64,000 nucleotides of DNA from Palleronia rufa (GCF_000743715.1 NZ_JQEY01000013.1:32998-96997); one strand, 5' to 3'; shown: positions 43,112-51,642, counted from the first letter of the stretch. Numbers and translations are program-made. Notes: a model not told the origin generated them from the letters alone.

Positions 43112-44689
43112 TCAGTATCCCAGGGCGCAGCCGTCCTTGCGCGGATCCGATCCGCCTTCGAGCACGCCCAGGTCATGGTCGATGCGGATGGCCTGCGCGC
43201 CGCCGATGGCGGTGTCGGGGATCACGACCTCGTGGCCCTTGTCGGCGAGTGCCTGGCGGACGGCATCGGTATAGCCACGCTCCACCTTGAGCTTGCCGCC
43301 GTCGGCGAAGCTGCGGGGCGCATCGATCGCGGCCTGGGGACAGAGGCCGAAATCCACGATTCCGGATAGGAACCGCGCGTGGCCGTTCGGCTGATAGGCG
43401 CCGCCCATGACACCGAACGGCATGTCGATCCGTCCGTCTCTGGCCAGCATCGCCGGGATGATCGTGTGCATCGGGCGCTTGCCGCCCGCGGCCTCGTTCG
43501 GGTGGCCCGCCTCCAGCGTGAAGCCTGCCCCGCGGTTCTGAAACAGGATGCCGAAGCGGTCCGAGGCGAGGCCGGAGCCGAACCCGTGGAAGATCGAGTA
43601 AATCAGCGACACGGCCATCCGGTCCGAGTCAACCACCGTGATATAGACGGTATCCTTGTGCACGGCTTCCGACAATTCTGCAGGTGCGGCCATGGCGCGG
43701 TCGGGGTCGATCCGGGCCGCGAGCGCGCGGGCGGTGTCCGGGGACAGCATATGGGCCAGGCGGGTCGTGTAATCGGCATCCGCGACGAAGCGGTCGCGCG
43801 CGTCATAGGCCAGTTTCGCGGCCTCCGCCTCCAGGTGCACGCGTTCGGCGCCCAGCGGCTCCATGGTGGCGATGTCGAACTCGGCCAGGATATTGGCCAG
43901 CAGGATCGCGGTGGCGCCCTGGCCATTGGGCGGATGTTCGACCAGCTCCGCGCCGCGATAGGCGCCGCGGATCGGATCGGCGTAGGTGGCGGCGCAGGCG
44001 GCGAAATCCTCCATCCGGTGGGTCCCGCCCATCGCGGCCAGGCTATCCACCATGTCCTGCGCGATTTCGCCCTCATAGAACGCGCTGCGGCCGTCCGTGG
44101 CGACGCGGCGCAGGATCTCGGCCTGATGGGGCGCGCGGAAAAGCTGACCCTCCCGCGGGACGGTCCCGTTCACAAGATAATGCGACCGCGCCGCGCCCGT
44201 CAGTGTCTCCGCGTCCAGGCGCCAGTCGAAGGCGACGCGGTGGGTCACCGGGATCCCGGCTTCCGCATAGTGGATGGCAGGGGCGAGAGACGTGGCAAGT
44301 CCGGCGCGGCCATGGTCGGCGGAGAGACGGCAGAATGCGTCGATGGCGCCCGGTATCGTGACCGCATGGGCGTCATGGAGCGGCATCGCGCGATGCCCGG
44401 CGGCCCGCAGGGCGTCCGCGTCGAGCCCGGCCGGCGCCCGGCCCGACCCGTTCAGCGCCAGGACCGTGCCATCCGGCTTGGCGATCAGGGCAAAGCAATC
44501 GCCGCCGATCCCGGTCATCTGCGGCTCTGCCAGCCCGAGAAGGACGGCGCCCGCGATGGCAGCGTCCACGGCGTTCCCGCCGGATTCAAGGATCTGTACC
44601 GCCACCTTCGCGGCCAGCGGGTGGGACGTTGCGCACATCCCGTTGGTGGCGAAAACCGGCGATCTGCCGGGGAGGTGAAAGTCTCTCAT
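43112..44689 (-). CDS. Gamma-glutamyltransferase family protein
   Basis: A 525-residue Ntn-hydrolase that is processed into two chains. The cleavage and nucleophile threonine is T347 in HKDTVYITVVD. Conserved GGT blocks are NGMCATSHPLAA, GGNAVDAAIAGAVLLGL, MTGIGGDCFALI and GSGLASDRFGILFQNRGAGF. There is no signal peptide (start at 44689), so it is a cytoplasmic YwrD-like or acylase-like member. It could release glutamate from gamma-glutamyl compounds including glutathione, linking to the pxp genes on the left. The substrate is not established. Confidence 0.88.
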   Translation of the reverse strand: MRDFHLPGRSPVFATNGMCATSHPLAAKVAVQILESGGNAVDAAIAGAVLLGLAEPQMTGIGGDCFALIAKPDGTVLALNGSGRAPAGLDADALRAAGHRAMPLHDAHAVTIPGAIDAFCRLSADHGRAGLATSLAPAIHYAEAGIPVTHRVAFDWRLDAETLTGAARSHYLVNGTVPREGQLFRAPHQAEILRRVATDGRSAFYEGEIAQDMVDSLAAMGGTHRMEDFAACAATYADPIRGAYRGAELVEHPPNGQGATAILLANILAEFDIATMEPLGAERVHLEAEAAKLAYDARDRFVADADYTTRLAHMLSPDTARALAARIDPDRAMAAPAELSEAVHKDTVYITVVDSDRMAVSLIYSIFHGFGSGLASDRFGILFQNRGAGFTLEAGHPNEAAGGKRPMHTIIPAMLARDGRIDMPFGVMGGAYQPNGHARFLSGIVDFGLCPQAAIDAPRSFADGGKLKVERGYTDAVRQALADKGHEVVIPDTAIGGAQAIRIDHDLGVLEGGSDPRKDGCALGY

Positions 44690-44764
44690 AGCGGCCTTTC
44701 GCGCTGTGGTCCGGCGCAAGCTAGGCCGCGTCAGACCGAAAGGAAAGGCGCCGGCCGCCTTGTG

Positions 44765-45265
44765 TCAGACGGCGCGCATGCGGCGGGTCAGATCGACCTT
44801 GAACCGCAGTACGTTCTTCTGCCCCTCCCGCGTGTAGGACATCTCGCTCGTCAGGGTGCGAATGAGATACCAGCCAAAGCCGCCTTCCGGCAGGGAGGCG
44901 ATGCAGCCGTCGCTTGGCGGCAGGTCGATGCCCAGAAGGTCGCTGCCCGGAATCGGTTGGCCCCCGTCGATGACCGTGCAGGTCAGCCGGTCGCTTTCCT
45001 GGAGCAGGCGCAATTCGATGATGCCGTCCTCGCGTCCCGCATAGGCGTGTTCGGCGATGTTGTTGAACACCTCCGCCATCACCAGCTCTGTCTGGATCGC
45101 ATCGTCGTCGCCCATGCCCATGTCCCGCAGCCCGCCCAGGGTAGAGACGAGGGCATCACGGACCGCCATCGGCAGCGCCGGGAAGATGATCCGCAATTCT
45201 CTGCGTCCGTTCGAGCGGGCGACGGCCCGAAGGGTGACGCCGGTCGTGTGCGACTCAGCGGGCAT
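44765..45265 (-). CDS. rbaW: Anti-sigma factor serine kinase-like ATPase (RbaW-like)
   Basis: A 166-residue HATPase_c protein of the RsbW/SpoIIAB type. The N-box is VMAEVFNNIAEHAY and the G-box region is SLPEGGFGWYLIRTLTSEMS. These kinases hold a sigma factor and phosphorylate a STAS antagonist. It overlaps the STAS gene upstream by 11 bp, reproducing the rbaV-rbaW pair that in Rhodobacter capsulatus affects gene transfer agent production. Orthology is inferred from order and type and not proven. Confidence 0.75.
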   Translation of the reverse strand: MPAESHTTGVTLRAVARSNGRRELRIIFPALPMAVRDALVSTLGGLRDMGMGDDDAIQTELVMAEVFNNIAEHAYAGREDGIIELRLLQESDRLTCTVIDGGQPIPGSDLLGIDLPPSDGCIASLPEGGFGWYLIRTLTSEMSYTREGQKNVLRFKVDLTRRMRAV

Positions 45266-45611
45266 GAAGCCGATCCTCGACCGGAACCGGCGGAATGAAG
45301 GGGAGATCGGTGTGGATGGTCAGCACCCTATCCATATGCGTAAGCGTGAACACCTTGATGACGGCGGGGTTCAGGCGCGCAAGTTCCAGTTGCGACCGCG
45401 GGGCGAGCAGTTTCATCGCGCCAATGACGGCACCCAGGCCGGAGCTGTCCAGAAACATGACCTCACCCAGATCCAGGATCACGCGATCCGGGGCGTCGCA
45501 TGCGAGATCCCGGATCGCGTCCTTGAACTGCACGGCAACGGCCGCGTCGAGCCTGTCTTCCAGCACCCGGACCACCAGCGTCTGGGGAGTCGATTCGGTC
45601 TCGAGTCTCAT
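45255..45611 (-). CDS. rbaV: STAS-domain anti-sigma factor antagonist (RbaV-like)
   Basis: A 118-residue single STAS domain. The phosphorylation loop VMFLDSSGLGAVIGAMK contains the serine targeted by the partner kinase (S57 or S58). VVRVLEDRLDAAVAVQFKDA begins the domain. When unphosphorylated it should bind the kinase and free the sigma factor. First gene of the two-gene unit, it is divergent from the methionine-sulfoxide reductase gene, with a CtrA-like box in the spacer. Confidence 0.85.
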   Translation of the reverse strand: MRLETESTPQTLVVRVLEDRLDAAVAVQFKDAIRDLACDAPDRVILDLGEVMFLDSSGLGAVIGAMKLLAPRSQLELARLNPAVIKVFTLTHMDRVLTIHTDLPFIPPVPVEDRLHAR

Positions 45612-45653
45612 GTGGCCTCCAGTGGTTGCGCGTTCAACTTACGTGCTCGTATG

Positions 45654-45669
45654 CTAACAGCCGCTTAAC
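45654..45669. promoter_or_regulatory. CtrA-like binding site
   Basis: CTAA-CAGCCGC-TTAAC matches the CtrA consensus TTAA-N7-TTAAC with one mismatch. It lies 43-58 bp upstream of the STAS gene start and just ahead of the divergent reductase gene. CtrA controls gene transfer agent and motility genes in Rhodobacterales, which fits an RbaVW target. Confidence 0.45.
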
Positions 45670-45691
45670 AACGGGCGACATGGGGAACGAC

Positions 45692-46147
45692 ATGCAGATC
45701 GACTACGCGGCCCTTGCCGCGCGCGTGGCTAGCCTCACGGAGGCGGAGACCGACCCGGCCGCCCTCATGGCGACCGTGGCCTGTGAGATACATCAGAGCG
45801 ATGCGCGATTCGACTGGACCGGGTTCTACCGCGTGACCGCGCCCGGAGAGCTGAAGATCGGGCCCTATCAGGGCGGGCACGGCTGCCTGACGATCCCGTT
45901 CGACAGGGGTGTCTGCGGCGCCGCGGCCCGGTCGGGCGAGGTGCAGATCGTGCCGGACGTCACCGCGTTCGAAGGCCATATCGCCTGCGCAGGCTCGACC
46001 CGGAGCGAGATCGTCCTGCCGGTGCGGGACGGCGGCGGCCAGATCATCGCGGTGCTCGACATCGACAGCGACCAGCCGGATGCGTTCGGCGAGGCAGATG
46101 CGGAGGGGCTTGGGCGGATCCTGGATGCCACGTTCTGTCGTCTCTGA
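45692..46147 (+). CDS. msrC: Free methionine-(R)-sulfoxide reductase (GAF domain)
   Basis: A 151-residue GAF-fold enzyme reducing free methionine R-sulfoxide. The start at 45692 follows GGGGAACG; 45680 is an alternative. FDWTGFYRV and IGPYQGGHGC begin the fold. The three catalytic cysteines are C65 (GHGCLTIP), C75 (RGVCGAA) and C99 (GHIACAG), with spacings of 10 and 24 identical to those of the characterised yeast enzyme. SRSEIVLPV-like STRSEIVLPV and VLDIDSDQPDAF follow. It overlaps the next gene by 23 bp. Confidence 0.93.
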   Translation: MQIDYAALAARVASLTEAETDPAALMATVACEIHQSDARFDWTGFYRVTAPGELKIGPYQGGHGCLTIPFDRGVCGAAARSGEVQIVPDVTAFEGHIACAGSTRSEIVLPVRDGGGQIIAVLDIDSDQPDAFGEADAEGLGRILDATFCRL

Positions 46148-46784
46148 CTACCTGCCGCCCGACGGGCCGCCGAGGGTGCTCCATGCGGATGCCGATCTGC
46201 TGGCGGTGGAAAAGCCCGCCGGGCTTTTGTCCGTGCCGGGCAAGGGTGCGGCGCTTGCCGACTGCCTGATCGCGCGGCTGGAGGATGAGTTTCCCGGTGT
46301 TCTGCTGGTTCACCGGCTGGACCGCGACACGTCCGGCGTCATGGTCTTCGCGCGCAACGCCCATGCCCAGAGGCACCTGGGTCTGCAGTTCGAGAAGCGG
46401 CAGACGTCGAAGAGCTACGTGGCGCGGGTGGCGGGTGCGGTCGCCGGCGCGCACGGGCGCGTGGACCTGCCGCTCTGCGTGGACTGGGAGAACCGCCCGC
46501 GCCAGCATGTGAACCACGAAAAGGGCCGCGCGGCTCGGACGGACTGGGCCGTGGAGGCGCGCAGCGGCGACGAGACCCGGCTGCGGCTGCGGCCGGTCAC
46601 GGGCCGCTCGCACCAGTTGCGGGTGCATATGCTGTCGCTGGGCCACCCGATCCTGGGCGACACGCTCTATGCCGAAGGGGCGGCGCGGGACTGGCCGCGG
46701 ATGATGCTCCATGCCGAAGTGCTGGAGCTGCGCCATCCGACCGGAGGGCGGGCGATGCGCTTTGCGGCACCTGCACCGTTCTGA
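46125..46784 (+). CDS. RluA-family pseudouridine synthase
   Basis: A 219-residue RNA pseudouridine synthase. The catalytic aspartate is in LLVHRLDRDTSGVMVFARN. It begins with LHADADLLAVEKPAGLLSVPG and ends with TGRSHQLRVHMLSLGHPILGD, the usual RluA blocks. There is no S4 domain, so it is of the short RluA/TruC-like type acting on rRNA or tRNA. The start overlaps msrC. Downstream are three 11-bp repeats. Confidence 0.9.
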   Translation: MPRSVVSDYLPPDGPPRVLHADADLLAVEKPAGLLSVPGKGAALADCLIARLEDEFPGVLLVHRLDRDTSGVMVFARNAHAQRHLGLQFEKRQTSKSYVARVAGAVAGAHGRVDLPLCVDWENRPRQHVNHEKGRAARTDWAVEARSGDETRLRLRPVTGRSHQLRVHMLSLGHPILGDTLYAEGAARDWPRMMLHAEVLELRHPTGGRAMRFAAPAPF

Positions 46785-46838
46785 GCGGACCGCACCCATG
46801 GACCCGCGAAAACCCGCTTTTCGGCGCGTCGGATTTCC

Positions 46839-46871
46839 GTAGGAGGTCTGTAGGAGTTCCGTAAGAGTTCC
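46839..46871. repeat. Three direct repeats of GTAGGAG at 11-bp intervals
   Basis: GTAGGAG, GTAGGAG and GTAAGAG start at 46839, 46850 and 46861, between the rluA-like stop and a convergent gene. It is the same heptamer and spacing as 40287-40319, and again in the sense 3' region of the upstream gene. Confidence 0.8.
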
Positions 46872-46915
46872 GCTCGCTGCCGGACGACCGCAGAGCGCGG
46901 CGGCAGGCCGGGCCG

Positions 46916-47506
46916 TCAGACCAGGAACGCGCGGACCGCGTCGATTTCGGACTGGGGAACCTCATGGCCGCCGGGATGCCAGGCGAGCAGGCAGTCGGCC
47001 TTCTGGGCGGTGAACCAGTCGGCCAGTCCCTGGGTCATCCCCGGCGGGCAGATCGGGTCCGCCCTGCCGGCGGTGATGAGGACGCGCGTCATGGCCAGCT
47101 CCGGCTGCGGGTCCGGCAGCCAGGGGATCAGCGGATGCATCAGCACCATCGCGTCGAAGATGTCGGGCTCGGCCATGGCCGTCGCGGCCAGGATGTTGGC
47201 GCCGTTGGAATAGCCGATCCCGGTGACGTGGGCGGCATCGGTACGGGCGATTTCCCGGCGCAGGAACGCCGCCATGGCGTCAACGCGCAGGGCCAGGTCC
47301 TCCATGTCGTAGACCCCTTCGGCCGTGCGGCGGAAAAAGCGCATCGCACCGCCCTCCGACACGTCGCCCTGCGGAGAGACCGCGTGGGCCTCAGGCAGGA
47401 AGGTCCGCGCCAGTCCGTGCAACTGCGACGCGTCGGCCCCGGTGGCGTGGAAGGTAACCGCCAGCCGGCCATCGCTACCGGCGTCGCGCAAAGCCTCATA
47501 TCCCAT
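46916..47506 (-). CDS. Alpha/beta-hydrolase, carboxylesterase (MhqD-like)
   Basis: A 196-residue serine hydrolase of the phospholipase/carboxylesterase family. The nucleophile elbow is GIGYSNGANIL (S about 111), the aspartate is in TAGRADPICPP and the histidine in WHPGGHEVPQ. It is downstream of a VOC-family dioxygenase (39-bp gap), the same pairing as the Bacillus MhqD and MhqO proteins involved in resistance to quinones. The true substrate is unknown. Confidence 0.85.
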   Translation of the reverse strand: MGYEALRDAGSDGRLAVTFHATGADASQLHGLARTFLPEAHAVSPQGDVSEGGAMRFFRRTAEGVYDMEDLALRVDAMAAFLRREIARTDAAHVTGIGYSNGANILAATAMAEPDIFDAMVLMHPLIPWLPDPQPELAMTRVLITAGRADPICPPGMTQGLADWFTAQKADCLLAWHPGGHEVPQSEIDAVRAFLV

Positions 47507-47545
47507 CGTGCCGCCGCCCCCTGCGCTGTCCGCGTTCCATTCGAC

Positions 47546-48460
47546 CTAGCGCCCCGCGTCGAGGGGGACGAGCTGTTTCTCCAGCCGGTCGCGCAGATGC
47601 TCGTGCCGGGCGGGCAGCTTCAGCGCGGTGCCCAGCGTCTCCGGCGGCTCGTCGCGGTCGAAGCCGGGCTCGTCGGTTGCGATCTCGAAGAGGATGCCGC
47701 CGGGGCTGCGGAAATAGATCGCCCAGAAGTAGTCCCGGTCGATGACCGGCGTGACGTCGAACCCGTGGTCGGTCAGCGCCGTCCGGACGTCGAGCTGGCG
47801 GGCGCGGGTGTCCACGGAAAAGGCGATGTGGTGGACCGATCCGGCGCCCTGGCGGGCATCGGGCGCGTCGGGGCGGGCGATCAGGTCCACGGCCCCGGCC
47901 CGGCCGCCGTCGATGGCGAAGCGGGTGGCCGCTCCGTCCCGCGCCGTCTCCCGGTAGCCCATGAGGCGCAGCAGATCCGCCGTGCCGGCGGTGTCGCGCA
48001 GGACCGCGGCGACGGAGTGAAAGCCGCGGATCGCGCGGTCGGGGGCGACGGCGGCCGTCGCGGCGGGGCGGGGATCGTCGCTCTCGACCAGCAGGAACGC
48101 GTCGCCGTCCGGGGCAAAGACGGCCACGGCGGGCGCGCCGAACGGGTCCGCGGAGACGCCGGTTCCAAGCCGGTCGGCCCAGAACGGGGCCGCACCCTGC
48201 GGGATCGCCAGGCGGACCTCTGCCACCTCTCCCGTGCCGCGGCGGCCGGGCGCGGCGCCGGGAAACGGAAAGTAGGTCATGGCGGTGCCGGGCCGGCCCA
48301 GATCGTCGCCGTAGTAGAGGTGATAGATGTCCGGCGCGTCGAAATTCACCGTCTTCTTGACCCGCCGCAGACCCAGCGTGCCGGTCCAGAATCCGTCGAT
48401 GGCCCGCGGATCCGAGCCGATGGTCGTGACGTGGTGCAATCCGTTGATCTCAGTGAGCAT
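47546..48460 (-). CDS. VOC-family ring-cleaving dioxygenase (MhqO-like)
   Basis: A 304-residue protein with two vicinal-oxygen-chelate modules (about 1-135 and 150-290). INGLHHVTTIGSDPRAIDGF and VHHIAFSV supply metal-ligand histidines, and GGILFEIATDEPGF the glutamate ligand. The start at 48460 follows GGAGGAACG. It is probably an extradiol dioxygenase of hydroquinone-type compounds, by resemblance to MhqO. It is co-transcribed with the esterase gene and divergent from the peroxiredoxin gene. Confidence 0.87.
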   Translation of the reverse strand: MLTEINGLHHVTTIGSDPRAIDGFWTGTLGLRRVKKTVNFDAPDIYHLYYGDDLGRPGTAMTYFPFPGAAPGRRGTGEVAEVRLAIPQGAAPFWADRLGTGVSADPFGAPAVAVFAPDGDAFLLVESDDPRPAATAAVAPDRAIRGFHSVAAVLRDTAGTADLLRLMGYRETARDGAATRFAIDGGRAGAVDLIARPDAPDARQGAGSVHHIAFSVDTRARQLDVRTALTDHGFDVTPVIDRDYFWAIYFRSPGGILFEIATDEPGFDRDEPPETLGTALKLPARHEHLRDRLEKQLVPLDAGR

Positions 48461-48647
48461 GACGTTCCTCCTGTCGTCCGGGGACATAGGGCGCCGCGAA
48501 ACCGCACGCCATACCGTTTTCGGCATAGGCGGGGTGCGCCTGCGCACATGGTCCCGCGGTGGAACCCCGGCTCTTTTCGTGCCGCACCCATTTGCGGCGG
48601 CGTGCCTGGCCACTACGTCAGTGGCAATGCTGTCAAAGGAGGATTCC

Positions 48648-49304
48648 ATGGGACTTCGCATCAACGATACGGCCCCCGACTTCACCGCCGATTCCACGGA
48701 AGGGGAAATCCGCTTTCACGACTGGATCGGCGACGGCTACGCGGTGCTCTTCAGCCACCCAAAGGACTTCACCCCGGTCTGCACGACCGAGCTGGGGATG
48801 ATGGCGGGGATGGCCGATGCCTTCGCCGAGCGGAACGCCAAGATCATCGGGGTCTCCGTCGATCCGGTGGACGACCATCACAAGTGGAAGTCCGACATCC
48901 ACAGCTATACCGGCAATTCGGTGGCCTATCCGATGATCGGCGACCCGGAGATGAAGGTGGCCAAGCTCTACGACATGCTTCCGGCGGAGGCCGATGGCGA
49001 CCCGCAGAGCCGCACGCCCGCCGACAACGCCACGGTCCGCACGGTGTTCATCATCGGGCCGGACAAGAAGGTGAAACTGTCGATGACCTACCCCATGACC
49101 ACGGGACGGAATTTCGACGAGATCCTGCGCGCGCTGGATTCGATCCGGCTGACGGCCGAGCACAAGGTGGCGACGCCCGCCGGCTGGACCCGCGGCGACG
49201 ACGTGATCATCACCGGGGCCGTGTCCGATGAGGAGGCCAGGGAGAAGTTCGGCGGTTTCGACCAGAAGCTGCCCTATCTGCGCACGACGAAACAGCCGGG
49301 CTGA
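48648..49304 (+). CDS. 1-Cys peroxiredoxin (Prdx6 type)
   Basis: A 218-residue peroxidase reducing H2O2 and organic hydroperoxides. The peroxidatic cysteine is C45 in HPKDFTPVCTTELG. VSVDPVDDHHKWKSDI and the C-terminal extension (LPYLRTTKQPG) are those of the long 1-Cys class, and no resolving cysteine is present. An AAAGGAGG ribosome-binding site 7 bp upstream fits strong expression. It is divergent from the MhqO-like gene (187 bp), which suggests a joint electrophile or oxidative-stress response. Confidence 0.94.
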   Translation: MGLRINDTAPDFTADSTEGEIRFHDWIGDGYAVLFSHPKDFTPVCTTELGMMAGMADAFAERNAKIIGVSVDPVDDHHKWKSDIHSYTGNSVAYPMIGDPEMKVAKLYDMLPAEADGDPQSRTPADNATVRTVFIIGPDKKVKLSMTYPMTTGRNFDEILRALDSIRLTAEHKVATPAGWTRGDDVIITGAVSDEEAREKFGGFDQKLPYLRTTKQPG

Positions 49305-49531
49305 CACCGGCGTCCGCCCGGACGCGGGGGGCCGCGCTCGCGGTGCGTCGGATGCCGTTGCCGGTGCGCAGCGCCGCCGCCGTGAGGGGCGCGGCGATCC
49401 GCCGGGCGGCGACGGGGGCCGGCCGGTCCGGTCGGAGGGCGCCGTGCCGGCGGAACGGCCGCGGCGGACCGCGACGCGGGGGCCTGATGCGGCATCTCGC
49501 CAAGCCCGGCGGTGTCGCGTAGGTGCCGGGC

Positions 49532-50446
49532 ATGGACAGCAACCTCAGAGGGATCGGGATCGCGCTTTTCGGCGCCCTGGTGATCGTGCCCGACACGCTG
49601 CTGATGCGCCTGTCGGGATTGTCGGCGGCGCAGATGGTGGCGTGGCGGGGTCTGCTGATGGCCGCGGCGCTCTGGTCGGTGTGGCTGGTGTTGTCGCGCG
49701 ACCGGCGCGGAGATCTTGCGGCGCTCGCCACGCCCGCGGGGCTGGGTGCGGCGGCGTGCCAGGCCGCGAACGCCAGCCTCTTCGCCTACGGGATCGCCCA
49801 TGCGCCCGTGGCGGTCGTGCTGGTGGCCGTGGCGACGGTGCCGCTGCTGTCGGGGCTGCTGGGGGCGATGGCTCTGGGCGACCGCATGACCCCGAGCACG
49901 CTGGCCGCATCGGCGGTGGTGCTGGGGGGGATCGCGCTGTCGGTGTCCGGTGGCGGCGGCGCGGGCGGGCAGGGCAGCGCGCTGTTCGGGGCCGTCGCCG
50001 GGCTGGGCGTGGCGGCGATCCTGGCGGCGACCTTCACCATCTTTCGGGCGGCGCCGGATCTGCCGGTGCTGTCGACCATGGGCGCCGGCGCGCTGGCGGC
50101 CGGGCTGGCCGCGGCGCTGTCGGTGGAGTCCATGACCCGCACCGACGGCTGGCTGCCGGCGATCTGGATCGCGGGGCTGGTGATCCTGCCGGTATCGTTC
50201 ACCGCCTTCAACGTCGCGTCCCGCTACACCGTGGCCGCGAACGTGAGCCTGCTGCTGTTGCTGGAGACCGTGCTGGGCCCGCTCGCGGTCTGGGCCGCGA
50301 TCGGCGAGGCGGTGGGCCCCAGGGCGCTTCTGGGGGGCGGCGTCGTGGTCGCGACCCTGGCCGTCTATCTGTGGGACCAGCGGCGGCGGACGATCCGGGG
50401 CCGCCGCGCCGCGGCCCTCTACCCGTCGTCGGCGGCGCCCAGGTAG
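49532..50446 (+). CDS. DMT-superfamily (EamA) transporter
   Basis: A 304-residue permease with ten predicted helices in two EamA repeats. The ATG at 49532 (MDSNLRGIGIALFGALVIVPD) is used; GTG at 49523 would add three residues. LLLLLETVLGPLAVWAAIGE is a typical second-repeat motif. The substrate is not deducible. Its 3' end overlaps the convergent channel gene by 28 bp. Confidence 0.85.
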   Translation: MDSNLRGIGIALFGALVIVPDTLLMRLSGLSAAQMVAWRGLLMAAALWSVWLVLSRDRRGDLAALATPAGLGAAACQAANASLFAYGIAHAPVAVVLVAVATVPLLSGLLGAMALGDRMTPSTLAASAVVLGGIALSVSGGGGAGGQGSALFGAVAGLGVAAILAATFTIFRAAPDLPVLSTMGAGALAAGLAAALSVESMTRTDGWLPAIWIAGLVILPVSFTAFNVASRYTVAANVSLLLLLETVLGPLAVWAAIGEAVGPRALLGGGVVVATLAVYLWDQRRRTIRGRRAAALYPSSAAPR

Positions 50447-51543
50447 CGGCGGGTCAGCGCGCCCCAGTTCGGGCTGCGCACATAGGCCAGCAGCGCACGG
50501 TTCAGACGCTCCCGCAGGTCGGAGCCTTCGGGAAGGGCGATGCCGTAATCCTGACGCCCCAGGGTGTCCTCCAGGACGCGGACCCGGCCCTCGCGCGCTT
50601 CCCGGGCGGTGAAGAGCAGAAGGGGCCGGTCGTGAACGAAGGCGTCGATGCGGCCGGCTTCCAGCGCGTCGAGCCCGGCGGCGACGCTGTCGTAGCCGGC
50701 CGCGTCGATGCGCCGTTCCGCCAGATCGTCCAAGCCGGAGCTGTCCGCCACCGCGCCGACCCGCACCGAATCGAGGTCCGACAACCCCGCGACCCGTCCG
50801 CCGAGCTGGCCTACGGTCAGCGACGCGGCGATGGCGGCGGTGAAGCTGGCGACGATGATCATGGCGGTGAACATCCAGACCAGTCCGACGATCCGGCCGC
50901 CCAGGGTGCGCGGGCTCTTGTCGCCGTAGCCTACGGTGGTCATGGTGACCGCCGCCCACCAGAATCCGTCGCCGAGCCCCTTGACCGGCGCGCGGGGAAA
51001 TTCGTCCGGGTTGCCGCGACGCTCGAAGAACCAGACCGCGGCGCCCGCGGCAAGAAGCACCGCGGACAGTCCGGCCAGCACCGCCAGGAACTGCCAGGTG
51101 AAGAAGTTGCGGACCACCCGCAGCCAGCCGCCGTCGGCGCCGGGATCGACCGCGATGCCAAGGCCGGTGGAGTAGAACGGAAAGGTGAAATCCACACGCT
51201 CCTCACGCGCGGGGGTGATCGACAGCGCGGCCACCGCGGCGCCGTACCGCCCGTCCGCGGTGCCGGCGATCATGTCGTCGAGGCTTGCCTCTTCCAGCCG
51301 GTAGGACAGGTCCAGCTCATCGGCCAGCGCGGCCCACATCTCCAGCGCGATGCCGGTCCATTCGCCATCCGCGCCGCGGAAGGCAAAGGGCGGGGCCTCA
51401 CGGGTTGCGACGATGAGCGTGTCGGGCGCGGTGCCGGTTTCGGTCGGCCCGCCCAGGGCGGGCTGGCTGGCCGAGGGCGACTCCTCCTGCGCGGACAGGG
51501 GCGTGGCAAGAAGGGCGGCGGCGAAAAGGACTGTTCTGATCAT
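50419..51543 (-). CDS. GluR0-like ligand-gated potassium channel
   Basis: A 374-residue protein with the architecture of prokaryotic ionotropic glutamate receptors: signal peptide (about 1-19), first half of a periplasmic binding domain (about 42-140), a membrane core with helix 1 (about 150-173), a pore loop carrying the K+ selectivity filter TMTTVGYGD (200-208) and helix 2 (about 218-240), and the second half of the binding domain (about 255-370). It should open a K+ pore on binding an amino acid. The ligand is unknown. Confidence 0.9.
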   Translation of the reverse strand: MIRTVLFAAALLATPLSAQEESPSASQPALGGPTETGTAPDTLIVATREAPPFAFRGADGEWTGIALEMWAALADELDLSYRLEEASLDDMIAGTADGRYGAAVAALSITPAREERVDFTFPFYSTGLGIAVDPGADGGWLRVVRNFFTWQFLAVLAGLSAVLLAAGAAVWFFERRGNPDEFPRAPVKGLGDGFWWAAVTMTTVGYGDKSPRTLGGRIVGLVWMFTAMIIVASFTAAIAASLTVGQLGGRVAGLSDLDSVRVGAVADSSGLDDLAERRIDAAGYDSVAAGLDALEAGRIDAFVHDRPLLLFTAREAREGRVRVLEDTLGRQDYGIALPEGSDLRERLNRALLAYVRSPNWGALTRRYLGAADDG

Positions 51544-51613
51544 GGCGCGACGCTAGACCGGGCGCGCGGCGCGGTCAAAGCCCGGTGCCCGGGCGGTGGC
51601 GGCCGGCAGCGAA

Positions 51614-51642
51614 GAACGGGCAGACGCGATGTCTGCCCGTTC
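51614..51642 (-). terminator. Hairpin terminator after the DUF1127 gene
   Basis: GAACGGGCAGAC and GTCTGCCCGTTC form a perfect 12-bp stem with a 5-nt loop, about 66 nt after the DUF1127 stop on the minus strand, followed by TTCGCTG. The stretch between stop and hairpin could be a small RNA, as for DUF1127 genes in Rhodobacter. Confidence 0.65.

Noticed and set aside
46124..46147. Longer start for the pseudouridine synthase inside msrC
   Set aside because: The frame is open far upstream, but only the part from about 46125 belongs to the RluA family; the rest is a shadow of msrC.
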